From: Opitutaceae bacterium
GTDB lineage: Bacteria > Verrucomicrobiota > Verrucomicrobiia > Opitutales > Opitutaceae
Direction of reading: 5' to 3'
Assembly: GCA_005786775.1 (NCBI GenBank)
Contig: SYDD01000007.1
Coordinates: 1-15,501 of the forward strand
Length of the DNA stretch: 15,501 bases
Below are positions 7,801 to 14,375 of this stretch, piece after piece. Every line of letters begins with the position of its first letter. Position 1 is the first letter of the stretch. The translations under genes and the position numbers were made by a program. A model generated the notes under the pieces. It saw nothing but the letters and a program-made list of their open reading frames with translations, was not told the origin of the DNA and did not search any database.

Positions 7801-8013
7801 ATGCTCCCGCTCGCCTTCGGCGGCGGCGAGGGCGGCAGCCAGACCGCCCCGCTCGGCCGCGCTGTGGTCGGCGGGCTCTTCCTCGCCACGCTGGCGACAC
7901 TCTTCGTGCTCCCCGGGGTCTTCGCCCTGCTCACCGGACGCCGCGTCGCGTCCGCCTCCCTCGATCCCGACGATCCCGCCAGCTCCCATCACTCCCCCGC
8001 GCGCCCCGCCTGA
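4852..8013 (+). CDS. RND efflux pump permease (AcrB/HAE1-like)
   Basis: 1053 residues, a full-length RND inner-membrane transporter that exports substrate using the proton gradient. TM1 is at about 10-28 (RRPFTVVVLVVAVALAAG). Two periplasmic porter regions (about 30-330 and 550-870) alternate with TM bundles at about 335-520 and 875-1030. In TM4, LAVGILVDEATVAVENIH carries D402-E403 at the AcrB D407-D408 position. In TM10, GVAVANAILLVTF has alanine (A939) where AcrB has the essential lysine. SRLRPILMTSCAMIAGMLPL is the standard loop before TM11. The first gene of an operon, it ends 15 bp before the fusion-protein start. Order pump-fusion-outer membrane differs from the common fusion-pump order. 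No regulator gene is nearby. The substrate is unknown; the type fits hydrophobic or amphiphilic compounds rather than metals, since no CzcA signatures are seen. Confidence 0.95.
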   Translation: MNLPSLALRRPFTVVVLVVAVALAAGLALQRMSRDLFPPLGVPTIYVAQPYGGMDPAQMEGYLTYRYEYHFLYIAGISHVESKSIQGASIMKLQFHPGTDMSQAMSETIAQVNRSRAFMPPGTVAPFVMRFDAGSVAVGYLVFSSDNPNRTLGEMQDQALNRVRPSFATLPGVSAPPPFGGSSRGVIVNVNPDRMRAYGLSPDDIVKALAESNPISPSGNLNLGDKYPIVELNAIVRNPKDLEATLLRRTDQGTVYLRDLATVEDGADVTTSYALANGRRTVYLPVTKRADASTLEVVRLVKENLPEFQKILPEDIKVSYVFDQAPVVERSIRDLLKEGGLGALLTGLMVLLFLRDWRTAFIVVVNIPLALLAAAFALWVSGQSIHLMTLGGLALAVGILVDEATVAVENIHTHLARGASPARAALDGTAETGWPRLLAMLCILSVFIPAFFMEGAAQALFVPLALAVGFAMIASYLLSSTLVPVLSVWLLRGRAAHAASTAPGGLARAYGSLLGGLVAARWPLTLGYLAACGAAIWLVGGRLGTEIFPAADSGQFALRFRLPSGTQVAATEIAAGRILRAIEREAGGADRVEISIGMVGVHNSSFPVNLVHLWNGGPEEGWLAVQLKPGATTRLEDLKERLRATLARELPDVRLSFEPQDIVSRVMSFGSPTPVEIAISGSSLPISKAYADRIIEQLRKLPGFRDVQVAQTLDYPSLAVNVDRERAGQLGVQMSDVTRSVVAATTSSRFTVPVYWADPNSGISFNVQVQIPEARTTSVEDLQNVPITSSLGAPVLLRNLATFTPGTSVGTYERYNLARLVSITANLHGIDLGTAVRQIRAAIAAAGPAPEARTKVDLRGQIVPLEQLLGGFRTGLAIAVVVILLLLVAHFQSVRLALAVLSTVPAVLAGVAGMLHLTGTTLNIQSTMGAIMAVGVAVANAILLVTFAERARAAGGDPVAGALEGGRSRLRPILMTSCAMIAGMLPLAFGGGEGGSQTAPLGRAVVGGLFLATLATLFVLPGVFALLTGRRVASASLDPDDPASSHHSPARPA

Positions 8014-8028
8014 TCCCTCCCCCTCCCG

Positions 8029-9072
8029 ATGACCTCGCTCCGCTCCCTCGCGCTCAGCGCCTGCCTCCTCGCCCCCGCCTCGCTCCCCGCGGCCCAGCCC
8101 GCCCCCGAGGTCCCGGCGACCTCGCCCCGGCGCGGCGACATCCACCGCTTCGTCACCCTCCCAGGTTCCGTCCGCGCCCAGCAGCAGGTGACGCTCCACG
8201 CCAAGGTGCCCGGCTACGTCCGCGCGATCAGCGTGGATCGCGGCGACACCGTCCGCGCCGGCCAGGTGCTCGCCGAGCTCGACCTCCCGGAGCTCACGGC
8301 GGAGCGGGGCAAACTCGAGGCGGAGGCCCGCTTCGCCCAGGCCGAGGCCGACCGCATCAAGGCCGCCCGCGCCCAGGCCCCCGACCTCATCACACCGCAA
8401 CTCGCCGATCAGGCCACCGCCCGGCTGGCCTCCGCGCAGGCCGCTCTCCGGGGAAATGAGGCCCTCCTCGCCTACGGCCGCGTGACGGCACCATTCGCCG
8501 GCACCATCACGCAGCGCCACGTTGACCCGGGCGCCTTTGTCCCGGCCGCCACCGCCGGCGCCGGCCCGTCGTCCGCCGCGGTCGTCACCCTCGCAGACTA
8601 TCAGGTGGTGCGGATCCACGTCGCGGTGCCGGAGATCGAGGCCGCCCGCGTCGCCACCGGACAGCCCGTCATCGTCACCACCGACGCGCTGCCGGGCCGG
8701 ACGTTCACCGCCAAGGTGAGCCGCCACGCGGGCGCGCTGGACGAGCGTACCCGCTCGCTGGCGGTCGAGGCCGACCTCCCCAACGCCGATGGCACGCTGC
8801 GGCCCGGCATGTACGTTTCCGCGCGTATCGGCGTGGAACTGCACCGCGGGGCGCTGCTCGTCCCCGCCGCCGCCCTGGTCCGGGAGAAGGCCGCCGCCTT
8901 CGTCTTCACGCTCGTCGACGGCAAGGCCACGCGGCTCGCGGTGAAGGCGGGCTTCAACGACGGCACGCACGCCGAGATCCTCGAAGGACTCGCCGAAAGC
9001 GCCCGCGTCCTCGTGCCGGGCAAGCTCACCCTCACCCCGGGCCAGGCCGTCACCGCCGTCGAAGCCAAATGA
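8029..9072 (+). CDS. Efflux periplasmic adaptor (membrane fusion protein, AcrA/HlyD family)
   Basis: 347 residues bridging the RND pump and the outer-membrane channel. An N-terminal export signal (about 1-22) is present. LSAC at 9-12 resembles a lipobox, but the hydrophobic run before it is too short to be sure, so Sec cleavage after PAA is the alternative. The first lipoyl half is at about 54-85 (KVPGYVRAISVDRGDTVRAG). A short alpha-helical hairpin follows, rich in Ala, Glu and Gln (about 86-148). The second lipoyl half contains RVTAPFAGTI. Beta-barrel and membrane-proximal domains follow, with LRPGMYVSARI and ALVPAAALVREK-type strands. The hairpin is shorter than in AcrA, typical of compact adaptors. 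Start ATG 8029 follows a C-rich leader (CCCTCCCG). The gene overlaps the next one by 4 bp (ATGA), indicating translational coupling. Confidence 0.93.
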   Translation: MTSLRSLALSACLLAPASLPAAQPAPEVPATSPRRGDIHRFVTLPGSVRAQQQVTLHAKVPGYVRAISVDRGDTVRAGQVLAELDLPELTAERGKLEAEARFAQAEADRIKAARAQAPDLITPQLADQATARLASAQAALRGNEALLAYGRVTAPFAGTITQRHVDPGAFVPAATAGAGPSSAAVVTLADYQVVRIHVAVPEIEAARVATGQPVIVTTDALPGRTFTAKVSRHAGALDERTRSLAVEADLPNADGTLRPGMYVSARIGVELHRGALLVPAAALVREKAAAFVFTLVDGKATRLAVKAGFNDGTHAEILEGLAESARVLVPGKLTLTPGQAVTAVEAK

Positions 9073-10391
9073 GCCCCGTCTCCCGCCTCCCCGCCCGGCT
9101 CGCCGGCGGCCTCGCGCTGCTGCTCGCCCACGTCGCCCCGGCCCAGACGGCGACCGCGCCCATCGACCTGCCGACGGCCCTGCGCCTGGCGGGTGCCGCC
9201 AACCTCGAGGTGAAGCTCGCGCAGGAGAAGGTCTCCGAGGCCCGCGCCGCGAGCGACCTCGCCCGCAACCGCTTCCTCCCCTGGATCACTCCCTCGCTGG
9301 CCATCCGCCGCCACGAGGAGAACGTGCAGGCCGTCAACGGTCCGGTCTTCGCCGCCGATAAACAGTCGCTCGCCGCCGGTCTCGCCGTGCAGGCGCAGCT
9401 GGAGCCCGGCGAGATCTACTTCCAGCATCTAGTCTCCCGCCAGCAGGTGCGCGCCGCCGAGGCTGCCGCCGCCAGTCGTCAACGGGAGACCGTGCTGCGC
9501 GCCGCCGCCGGCTACTTCGAACTCCTCCGTGCCCGGGCCGCCGTCGCCGCCGCCGAGGAGTCCGCCGCCATCCTCGAACGCCACGCCCGCCAGGCCGCCG
9601 TCCTCGGCGAGACGGGCCTCGGCTTCCGCGGGGATGTCGCCCGCCTCGCCGCCGCCCGCGACCGCGCCGCTCTCAGTGTCGCCCGGCTCCAAGGCGAGCA
9701 GCGGATCGCCGCCGCTCGGCTCGCCGAGACGTTGCGCCTTGATCCTGCCGTCGATCTTACCCCCGCGGATACCTCTCTGGAACCGCTTCGCCTGCTCGAC
9801 GCCGGTGACTCCCCGGCGCCGTTCATCGCCACCGCCCTCGCTCGACGGCCTGAGCTCGACGAAGCCGCCGCCCGCCGCGAGGCCGCGCGCCTTTCCCGTC
9901 GCGGTGCGGAAGTCGCGCCCCTCGTTCCCACCATCGGCGCCCAAGCCGCACTCGGCGGACTCGGCGGCGGTCCCGCCGGCTCCCGCGTCACCCGCGACTG
10001 GGGGTTTAGCGGCGACTTTGCCCTCGGCCTCTCGTGGCGAGTCGGCCCCGGTGGGCTCTTCGATCCACACCGGGAGCGCGAGGCAGCCGCCCGTGAACGC
10101 CAAGCCGGGCTCGCGCAGGAAATCCTGCAAGACGCTGTTCGCCGCCAGGTGGTTGAGCAGCATGTGCGCGTGCGCTCCCTCTCCCGTCAGCTTGACCTCG
10201 CCCGCGCCGCCCTCGCCTCTGCCGACACCACCGCGCGGCTCTCCCGCCAACGGCGCGAGACGGGCGTCAGCGCCGCTCTCGAGGATCTGCAGGCTGAGGA
10301 GGAACTGGTGCGGGCCCGCCGCGATTACGTTGGGGTGATTGCCGAATACAACCAGGCCCAATACGCGCTGCGCTTCGTCGCCGGCGAATGA
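9069..10391 (+). CDS. TolC-like outer-membrane efflux channel
   Basis: 440 residues, the outer-membrane factor that completes the tripartite exporter. A signal peptide covers about 1-26 (Arg-rich start, GGLALLLAHVAPA). Two structurally repeated OEP halves follow. The first begins at IDLPTALRLAGAANLEVKLAQEKV (shown in family form: LxxALxxAxxxNxxl) and runs to about 225. The second starts near PAPFIATALARRPELDEAAAR and ends with SAALEDLQAEEELVRARRD and EYNQAQYALRF. Long Ala/Arg/Glu-rich helices match the coiled-coil tunnel. No lipobox cysteine is seen, so it is probably not lipidated. Translation is coupled to the fusion protein through the ATGA overlap. It is the last gene of the operon: a 147-bp gap follows without an obvious terminator hairpin. 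Confidence 0.92.
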   Translation: MSPVSRLPARLAGGLALLLAHVAPAQTATAPIDLPTALRLAGAANLEVKLAQEKVSEARAASDLARNRFLPWITPSLAIRRHEENVQAVNGPVFAADKQSLAAGLAVQAQLEPGEIYFQHLVSRQQVRAAEAAAASRQRETVLRAAAGYFELLRARAAVAAAEESAAILERHARQAAVLGETGLGFRGDVARLAAARDRAALSVARLQGEQRIAAARLAETLRLDPAVDLTPADTSLEPLRLLDAGDSPAPFIATALARRPELDEAAARREAARLSRRGAEVAPLVPTIGAQAALGGLGGGPAGSRVTRDWGFSGDFALGLSWRVGPGGLFDPHREREAAARERQAGLAQEILQDAVRRQVVEQHVRVRSLSRQLDLARAALASADTTARLSRQRRETGVSAALEDLQAEEELVRARRDYVGVIAEYNQAQYALRFVAGE

Positions 10392-10538
10392 TCCGGACCG
10401 GCTGGACCTCAAACTACCCTGCAATCGGCCGCTGCCCAGAGTCCACCAACTTCGCTCTTCGCACTGGCCAGCGAGGACCCAACCTTCCGCATTGCGCGAG
10501 AACGCCGAGTAAGTAGCGTCTGAATACCCCTTCCCCCG

Positions 10539-11813
10539 ATGAAGCTCTCCCGACGTAATTTCCTGCGCCAGTCGGCCGTCGCATTTGGCGCGCCACTGTT
10601 CATCCCCGGCTCCGTCCTCGGCCTCAACGGGGCCGTCGCCCCCAGCAACCGCATCACCGTCGGCGGCATCGGCCTCGGCCCCCGCGGACGCGAGGTGCTC
10701 AAGTCGTTCCTCAGCCAGCGCGACGTCCAATTTGTGATGATCGCCGATGTGCAGGAGACCCGCCGGGAGGTCGTCCGCGTGATGGTCAACCGGGCCTACG
10801 AGAACCAGGACTGCGCCAAGACGGGCGAGATGTTCGATGTACTCGGCCGCAAGGACATCGACGCCGTGGTTATCGCGACGGGGGACCGCTGGCACGCCGT
10901 GGCCTCGATTCTAGCCGCCCGTGCGGGCAAGGACGTCTATTGCGAGAAGCCCTGCAGCATGACGGTGCGCGAGAGCCAGGAACTGGCCGACGCGATGAAC
11001 CGATACGGGCGGGTATTTCAGGCCGGAACCCAACGCCGCAACGTCGACAACTTTAAGTGGGCCGCGAACCTCGCTCGTACCGGCCGCCTCGGCCGCATCC
11101 ACACGGTTCACGCCGGCATTCTTGCGCTCGAGGAAAGTCATCAGTGGCTCCCCGCGGAGACCCCGCCCGCGCGCGAGGCGGTAGACTGGGACCGCTGGCT
11201 CGGGCCGGCCCCTTGGCGCCCCTTCCACAAGGACTACATCAATGGCCGCTGGCGGGGCTACTTCGACTTCCACGGCGGCGCCGCGCTGCCCGAGTGGGGG
11301 GCCCACACCGTCGACCTTTGCCAGTGGGGCGCGAGCGCCGACGCGACGGTTCCGGTCTCGTACGAGGCCGAGGGCCAGACGATCCACGCCCGCTACGCGA
11401 ACGGCGTGAAGCTCGTGATGCGACGCGCCGGCTTCAAGGGCGAGGGTGACTGGAAGGCCCCCGGCACCTGCCCCGTGCGTTTCGAGGGCGACGAGGGCTG
11501 GGTCGAGGCCGCCGATTCCGGCAAGGTCGCGGTCTCGAATCCGCGTCTGCTCGAAGGCGGAGCCCCCGCGACGATGGCCGGTACCGATCCATCCAAGCAC
11601 GTGCGCGACTTCCTCGACTGCATCCGCACCCGCAGCCAGCCCGCGGCCAACGCGGACGTCACCCGCCGCGGCCACATCGTTTCCCACGTCGCCGCGATCG
11701 GCTGGCGGCTCAGCCGCAAGGTGACCTTTGATCCCCAGTCCGAGACGTTCCTCAACGACGTCGAGGCCAACCGGATGTGCAGCCGCGCCCGCCGCGCCCC
11801 CTGGCACGCCTGA
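10539..11813 (+). CDS. Tat-exported Gfo/Idh/MocA family oxidoreductase
   Basis: 424 residues. The first residues, KLSRRNFLRQSAVAFG, form a twin-arginine signal, fixing the ATG at 10539. A Rossmann NAD(P)-binding domain begins at ITVGGIGLGPRG (39-50). CEKPCSM contains the family EKP motif with catalytic-site lysine K137. The C-terminal alpha/beta domain includes PEWGAHTVDLCQW (H256), typical of the periplasmic subgroup abundant in Verrucomicrobiota and Planctomycetota. The tail, FLNDVEANRMCSRARRAPW, also matches that subgroup. Members oxidise, reduce or epimerise sugars, inositols or sugar derivatives, with cofactor often loaded before Tat export. The substrate cannot be named. The leader is CCCTTCCCCCG, with no Shine-Dalgarno. 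A HEAT-repeat lipoprotein follows 11 bp downstream and is almost certainly co-transcribed. Confidence 0.93.
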   Translation: MKLSRRNFLRQSAVAFGAPLFIPGSVLGLNGAVAPSNRITVGGIGLGPRGREVLKSFLSQRDVQFVMIADVQETRREVVRVMVNRAYENQDCAKTGEMFDVLGRKDIDAVVIATGDRWHAVASILAARAGKDVYCEKPCSMTVRESQELADAMNRYGRVFQAGTQRRNVDNFKWAANLARTGRLGRIHTVHAGILALEESHQWLPAETPPAREAVDWDRWLGPAPWRPFHKDYINGRWRGYFDFHGGAALPEWGAHTVDLCQWGASADATVPVSYEAEGQTIHARYANGVKLVMRRAGFKGEGDWKAPGTCPVRFEGDEGWVEAADSGKVAVSNPRLLEGGAPATMAGTDPSKHVRDFLDCIRTRSQPAANADVTRRGHIVSHVAAIGWRLSRKVTFDPQSETFLNDVEANRMCSRARRAPWHA

Positions 11814-11824
11814 ACCCCACCCCG

Positions 11825-12478
11825 ATGAAATCCCCCCGTTTCCTTCTCCCCTGCCTCCTCCTCGCGCTCGCGGGTTGTGTCACCGCGCCCGACCCGCGGG
11901 AGTCCGCCGCCCTGGCCGTGCTGAAGTCCGACGCCGGCCTGCGCGAGAAGGCGCTCGCCTGCCAGCAGCTCGCGGATTTCGCGGGGCCCGCCGCCGTGCC
12001 CGCCCTCGCCTCCCTTCTCGCCCACGAACAGCTCGGGGACTACGCCCGCAGCGGTCTCGAATCGATGGCCGACCCCGCCGCCGGGGCCGCGTTGCTCGGC
12101 GCCCTCGAGACGCTGCAGGGCCGGCAGCTCGCCGGGGTGATCAACTCGCTCGGGGTGCGGCGCGAAAAGGCCGCCGTACCGGCCCTCCGGCGCATCGTCG
12201 CCAAACCCGGCCACGGCGCGGCCACGGAGTCCATCGGCGCCCTCGGCTTGATCGCGGACTCCGCCGCCGCTCAGGCGCTCGAGGAAACGCTGCGCAACGG
12301 TGATCAAGCCCTCCGCCAAGCCGCCGCACACGCCGCCTTAGTCGCCGCCGAACGCCTGACGGCCGCGGGCCAAGGCGCGGAGGCCGCGAAGCTGCTTGAA
12401 GCTTCGCTTCAGGCCGTGCCCGCGGGTCCCGCCGCCGAGGCCGCCCGCCGTCAGCTCGCCTTGCGCCGCGCCAGCTGA
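11825..12478 (+). CDS. HEAT-repeat lipoprotein
   Basis: 217 residues from ATG 11825. The sequence KSPRFLLPCLLLALAGC is a lipoprotein signal with lipobox L-A-G-C and the lipidated C18. An earlier in-frame ATG at 11777 would put a Pro/Arg-rich stretch in front of it and overlap the preceding gene, so I rejected it. After the anchor come helical HEAT-like repeats, e.g. LREKALACQQLADFAGPAAV, AAVPALRRIVAKPGHGAATE and AAAQALEETLRNGDQALRQA, covering about 35-195. These are protein-binding scaffolds without catalytic residues. Being membrane-anchored and 11 bp after the exported oxidoreductase, it may hold that enzyme or a larger complex at the membrane, which is inference. The start follows a C-rich leader (CCCCACCCCG). 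Confidence 0.85.
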   Translation: MKSPRFLLPCLLLALAGCVTAPDPRESAALAVLKSDAGLREKALACQQLADFAGPAAVPALASLLAHEQLGDYARSGLESMADPAAGAALLGALETLQGRQLAGVINSLGVRREKAAVPALRRIVAKPGHGAATESIGALGLIADSAAAQALEETLRNGDQALRQAAAHAALVAAERLTAAGQGAEAAKLLEASLQAVPAGPAAEAARRQLALRRAS

Positions 12479-12498
12479 AGCCGTCGGGCCAATGAGAA

Positions 12499-12534
12499 GG
12501 GCGGAGGGTGGACCTGCGCCCATCACCTCCGCCC
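12499..12534. terminator. Bidirectional terminator-like hairpin between convergent genes
   Basis: In the 67-bp gap between convergent stop codons, GGGCGGAGG (12499-12507) pairs perfectly with CCTCCGCCC (12526-12534). Two further pairs (TG/CA) follow across a bulged G. On the minus strand the stem is followed by TTCTCATT, a weak T-rich tract; on the plus strand by CATTAG. Position and shape suit termination from both sides. Confidence 0.65.
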
Positions 12535-12545
12535 CATTAGGCGCC

Positions 12546-14354
12546 TCAGTCGATCTCGTAAACCTCGATGATCAGTTCGCCCCCGCCGGTCTTGCCCCGC
12601 ACCTGCAGGGTATAGGCACCGGGGGCCAGCGTCGCGAGCAGGACCGCGTCCTTGCTGCCCGCAGGGAGCGGGAAAGCGCCGACCTGGGTCGCCAACTGGG
12701 CCGCCTGCGTGCCCGCCCAGTCGTCATTCTCCCCGATCTTGTTCTGGCCGGAGTAGAGCTCCAGGACCGGGTCTGCCACGACGTTGGCGACGCCGAAAGC
12801 GGCCAGCGCCGGCCCGACCGCGCGGATCATCACCGTCTGCGTCTGGGTGCCGTTCAAGAAGAAGCCCGGGAAAGCCGTGGAACCGGCCACCAGCGTGAGC
12901 CGCGTGGACAGGTTGCTCAGCTTCGTGGTGGAGCCGGCGTTGACCACAACCGTCGAGCCCGCGCCCGGATCGCTCAGGGCGCTGGCTGCCGAGAAGTAGC
13001 CGTCGCGGCCCAGCTTGGTCCACGCGTAGGCCCAGTTGCCTGAGGTGGTGAAGGCCCCGAGGTACGTGGTGGCGGTGAAGAACCCGTCATTCGGGGGCGT
13101 CGCCGCCAGTTGCAGCGCGGGACTGCCGGCCCGCAGGCGCGGATCCAGCTGGCCATCCCGCGCCCGGCTGATGGCCACGAATTGCGGGTCGGTGTTGATC
13201 CGGTTCTGGCGGGCGGCATCCGTGATGTGGGCCACGGTGTAGTTGCTGGCCGGGGCCGGACCGCCCGACGTGGCATTCGGCGCGAGGAAAAGGGCGGTGG
13301 CGGTGGTGCCCACGCCAAAGGTGCCGAACAGGTTATTCCCGATCACGATGTCCCCGGCGGCGAGGCGCTTCGCGCTGTCCTCGCGCTGGGCGCTCTCGGT
13401 CTCGATGCGCCAAGCGTAGCCTCGGAAGTCGTGAAAGATGGAGTTGTACACCTTGCCGCCGGTGTTGTCCCGGAAGATGGGGCCGATGCTCAGGTTATTG
13501 GTCGAATCCGCGCCCGAACCGATGGCGGTGTAATTGTAGACCGTCGGGATCGCATAGGGCTGACCGTCCTCGGGCGTCGTGCCGCCGTCGGATTCGAACG
13601 CGTGGTTGCCCACCCGCGGATCCTGGATGGTGAAGAGGAACTGGAGCTTGCCGCGGTACCCCTCATCCCAGTCGAAGGCATCGTCATCGTTGAACGCGCT
13701 CACCAGGTACTTGCCGTTGACCGTTCCCCCGAACCACTCGAAGCCGTCATCGGCGTTGGCGAACACCTCGACGTACTCGATCGTGGTGCCGGCCCCCACT
13801 CCACCCATCGTCAGGCCGTTGAGCTCATTGTTGGGTCCAAGGAGCGAGCCGGCGTGGCGAATGGACACGTAGCGGAAAACACCGGAGTTGTCCGCATCGT
13901 CCGTGCCGCCATAGAGGCCCAGCGGCTCGGTGGTGGGGATACCCTCAATGTTCCCCTGGCCCGAGGCCGTGTTGGTGCGGGCCCGGCCCAAAATGACCAC
14001 CCCGCCCCAGAGGCCGCGATCATTCTGGCCCAGGTTACCATTGAGGTTATCGGCCTCGGCGGTGAACACGATCGGCTCGGCGGCCGTGCCCGCGGCATTG
14101 ATGCGGCCACCCCGCGCGATAACCAGCGCGGAGGCATCCTGCGCGGCGCGGGCCTTGCCCTTGACCACCGTGCCCGGCTCGATGGTGAGGGTGACGCCGT
14201 CGGTCACGAAGACACGGCCGTCGAGAATATAGGTGTTGGTCTTGGTCCAGGTGCGGTTCGAAGTGATGTTCGAATTCACCACGATATCGGCGCCCAGGAG
14301 CGCCGCCGGGGCGGCGAGCAGGGCCGCGAGAGGCAGGTACGTTAGTTTGATCAT
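12546..14354 (-). CDS. Secreted right-handed beta-helix protein with C-terminal surface module
   Basis: 602 residues with a Sec signal peptide (about 1-21, cleaved near LLG-AD). The body (about 24-470) resembles extracellular beta-helix proteins of Bacteroidota and Verrucomicrobiota. Key motifs are LTIEPGTVVKGK (55-66), AAEPIVFTAE (91-100) and GLWGGVVILGRA (114-125). A GNIEGIPT segment, ADDGFEWFGGTVNGKY (201-216) and the acidic NDDDAFDWDEGYRGK (222-236) follow; the last two could bind metal ions. The final 122 residues (481-602) are the same module seen twice in the Ig protein, ending in EVYEID. The ATG at 14354 lies 21 bp after the stop of the TonB-dependent receptor, so the two are likely one operon and the protein a surface partner of the receptor. 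No enzymatic residues are recognised. The ligand is unknown. Confidence 0.85.
   Translation of the reverse strand: MIKLTYLPLAALLAAPAALLGADIVVNSNITSNRTWTKTNTYILDGRVFVTDGVTLTIEPGTVVKGKARAAQDASALVIARGGRINAAGTAAEPIVFTAEADNLNGNLGQNDRGLWGGVVILGRARTNTASGQGNIEGIPTTEPLGLYGGTDDADNSGVFRYVSIRHAGSLLGPNNELNGLTMGGVGAGTTIEYVEVFANADDGFEWFGGTVNGKYLVSAFNDDDAFDWDEGYRGKLQFLFTIQDPRVGNHAFESDGGTTPEDGQPYAIPTVYNYTAIGSGADSTNNLSIGPIFRDNTGGKVYNSIFHDFRGYAWRIETESAQREDSAKRLAAGDIVIGNNLFGTFGVGTTATALFLAPNATSGGPAPASNYTVAHITDAARQNRINTDPQFVAISRARDGQLDPRLRAGSPALQLAATPPNDGFFTATTYLGAFTTSGNWAYAWTKLGRDGYFSAASALSDPGAGSTVVVNAGSTTKLSNLSTRLTLVAGSTAFPGFFLNGTQTQTVMIRAVGPALAAFGVANVVADPVLELYSGQNKIGENDDWAGTQAAQLATQVGAFPLPAGSKDAVLLATLAPGAYTLQVRGKTGGGELIIEVYEID
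12549..12914 (-). other. C-terminal surface-protein module, copy C (within the beta-helix protein)
   Basis: Residues 481-602 of the beta-helix protein. Signatures are VMIRAVGPALAAFGV, VVADPVLELYSG, GENDDWAG, QVGAFPLPAGSKDA, LLATLAPGAYTLQV and terminal IIEVYEID. It aligns with the two modules of the Ig protein at 756-1136 and 1179-1556 although the rest of the two proteins are unrelated. Confidence 0.75.
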
Positions 14355-14375
14355 ACGGAAGAAAATGGCGCGGGC

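Noticed and set aside
7528..8970. 480-residue minus-strand reading frame across the pump/fusion-protein junction
   Set aside because: It crosses two real plus-strand genes, is Gly/Glu/Arg-rich low-complexity sequence, and shows no recognisable motif.
10392..10538. Promoter or terminator in the 147-bp gap after the efflux operon
   Set aside because: TAAGTA at 10510 could be a -10 box, but no -35 lies at a fitting distance and no stable hairpin with a T-run is visible. I cannot support a site.
11777..11824. Upstream ATG for the HEAT lipoprotein
   Set aside because: It overlaps the oxidoreductase gene and puts Pro/Arg-rich residues before a textbook lipoprotein signal peptide.
13110..14345. 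411-residue plus-strand reading frame opposite the beta-helix gene
   Set aside because: It mirrors the codon phase of the minus-strand gene and has no motif, signal peptide or sensible start context.
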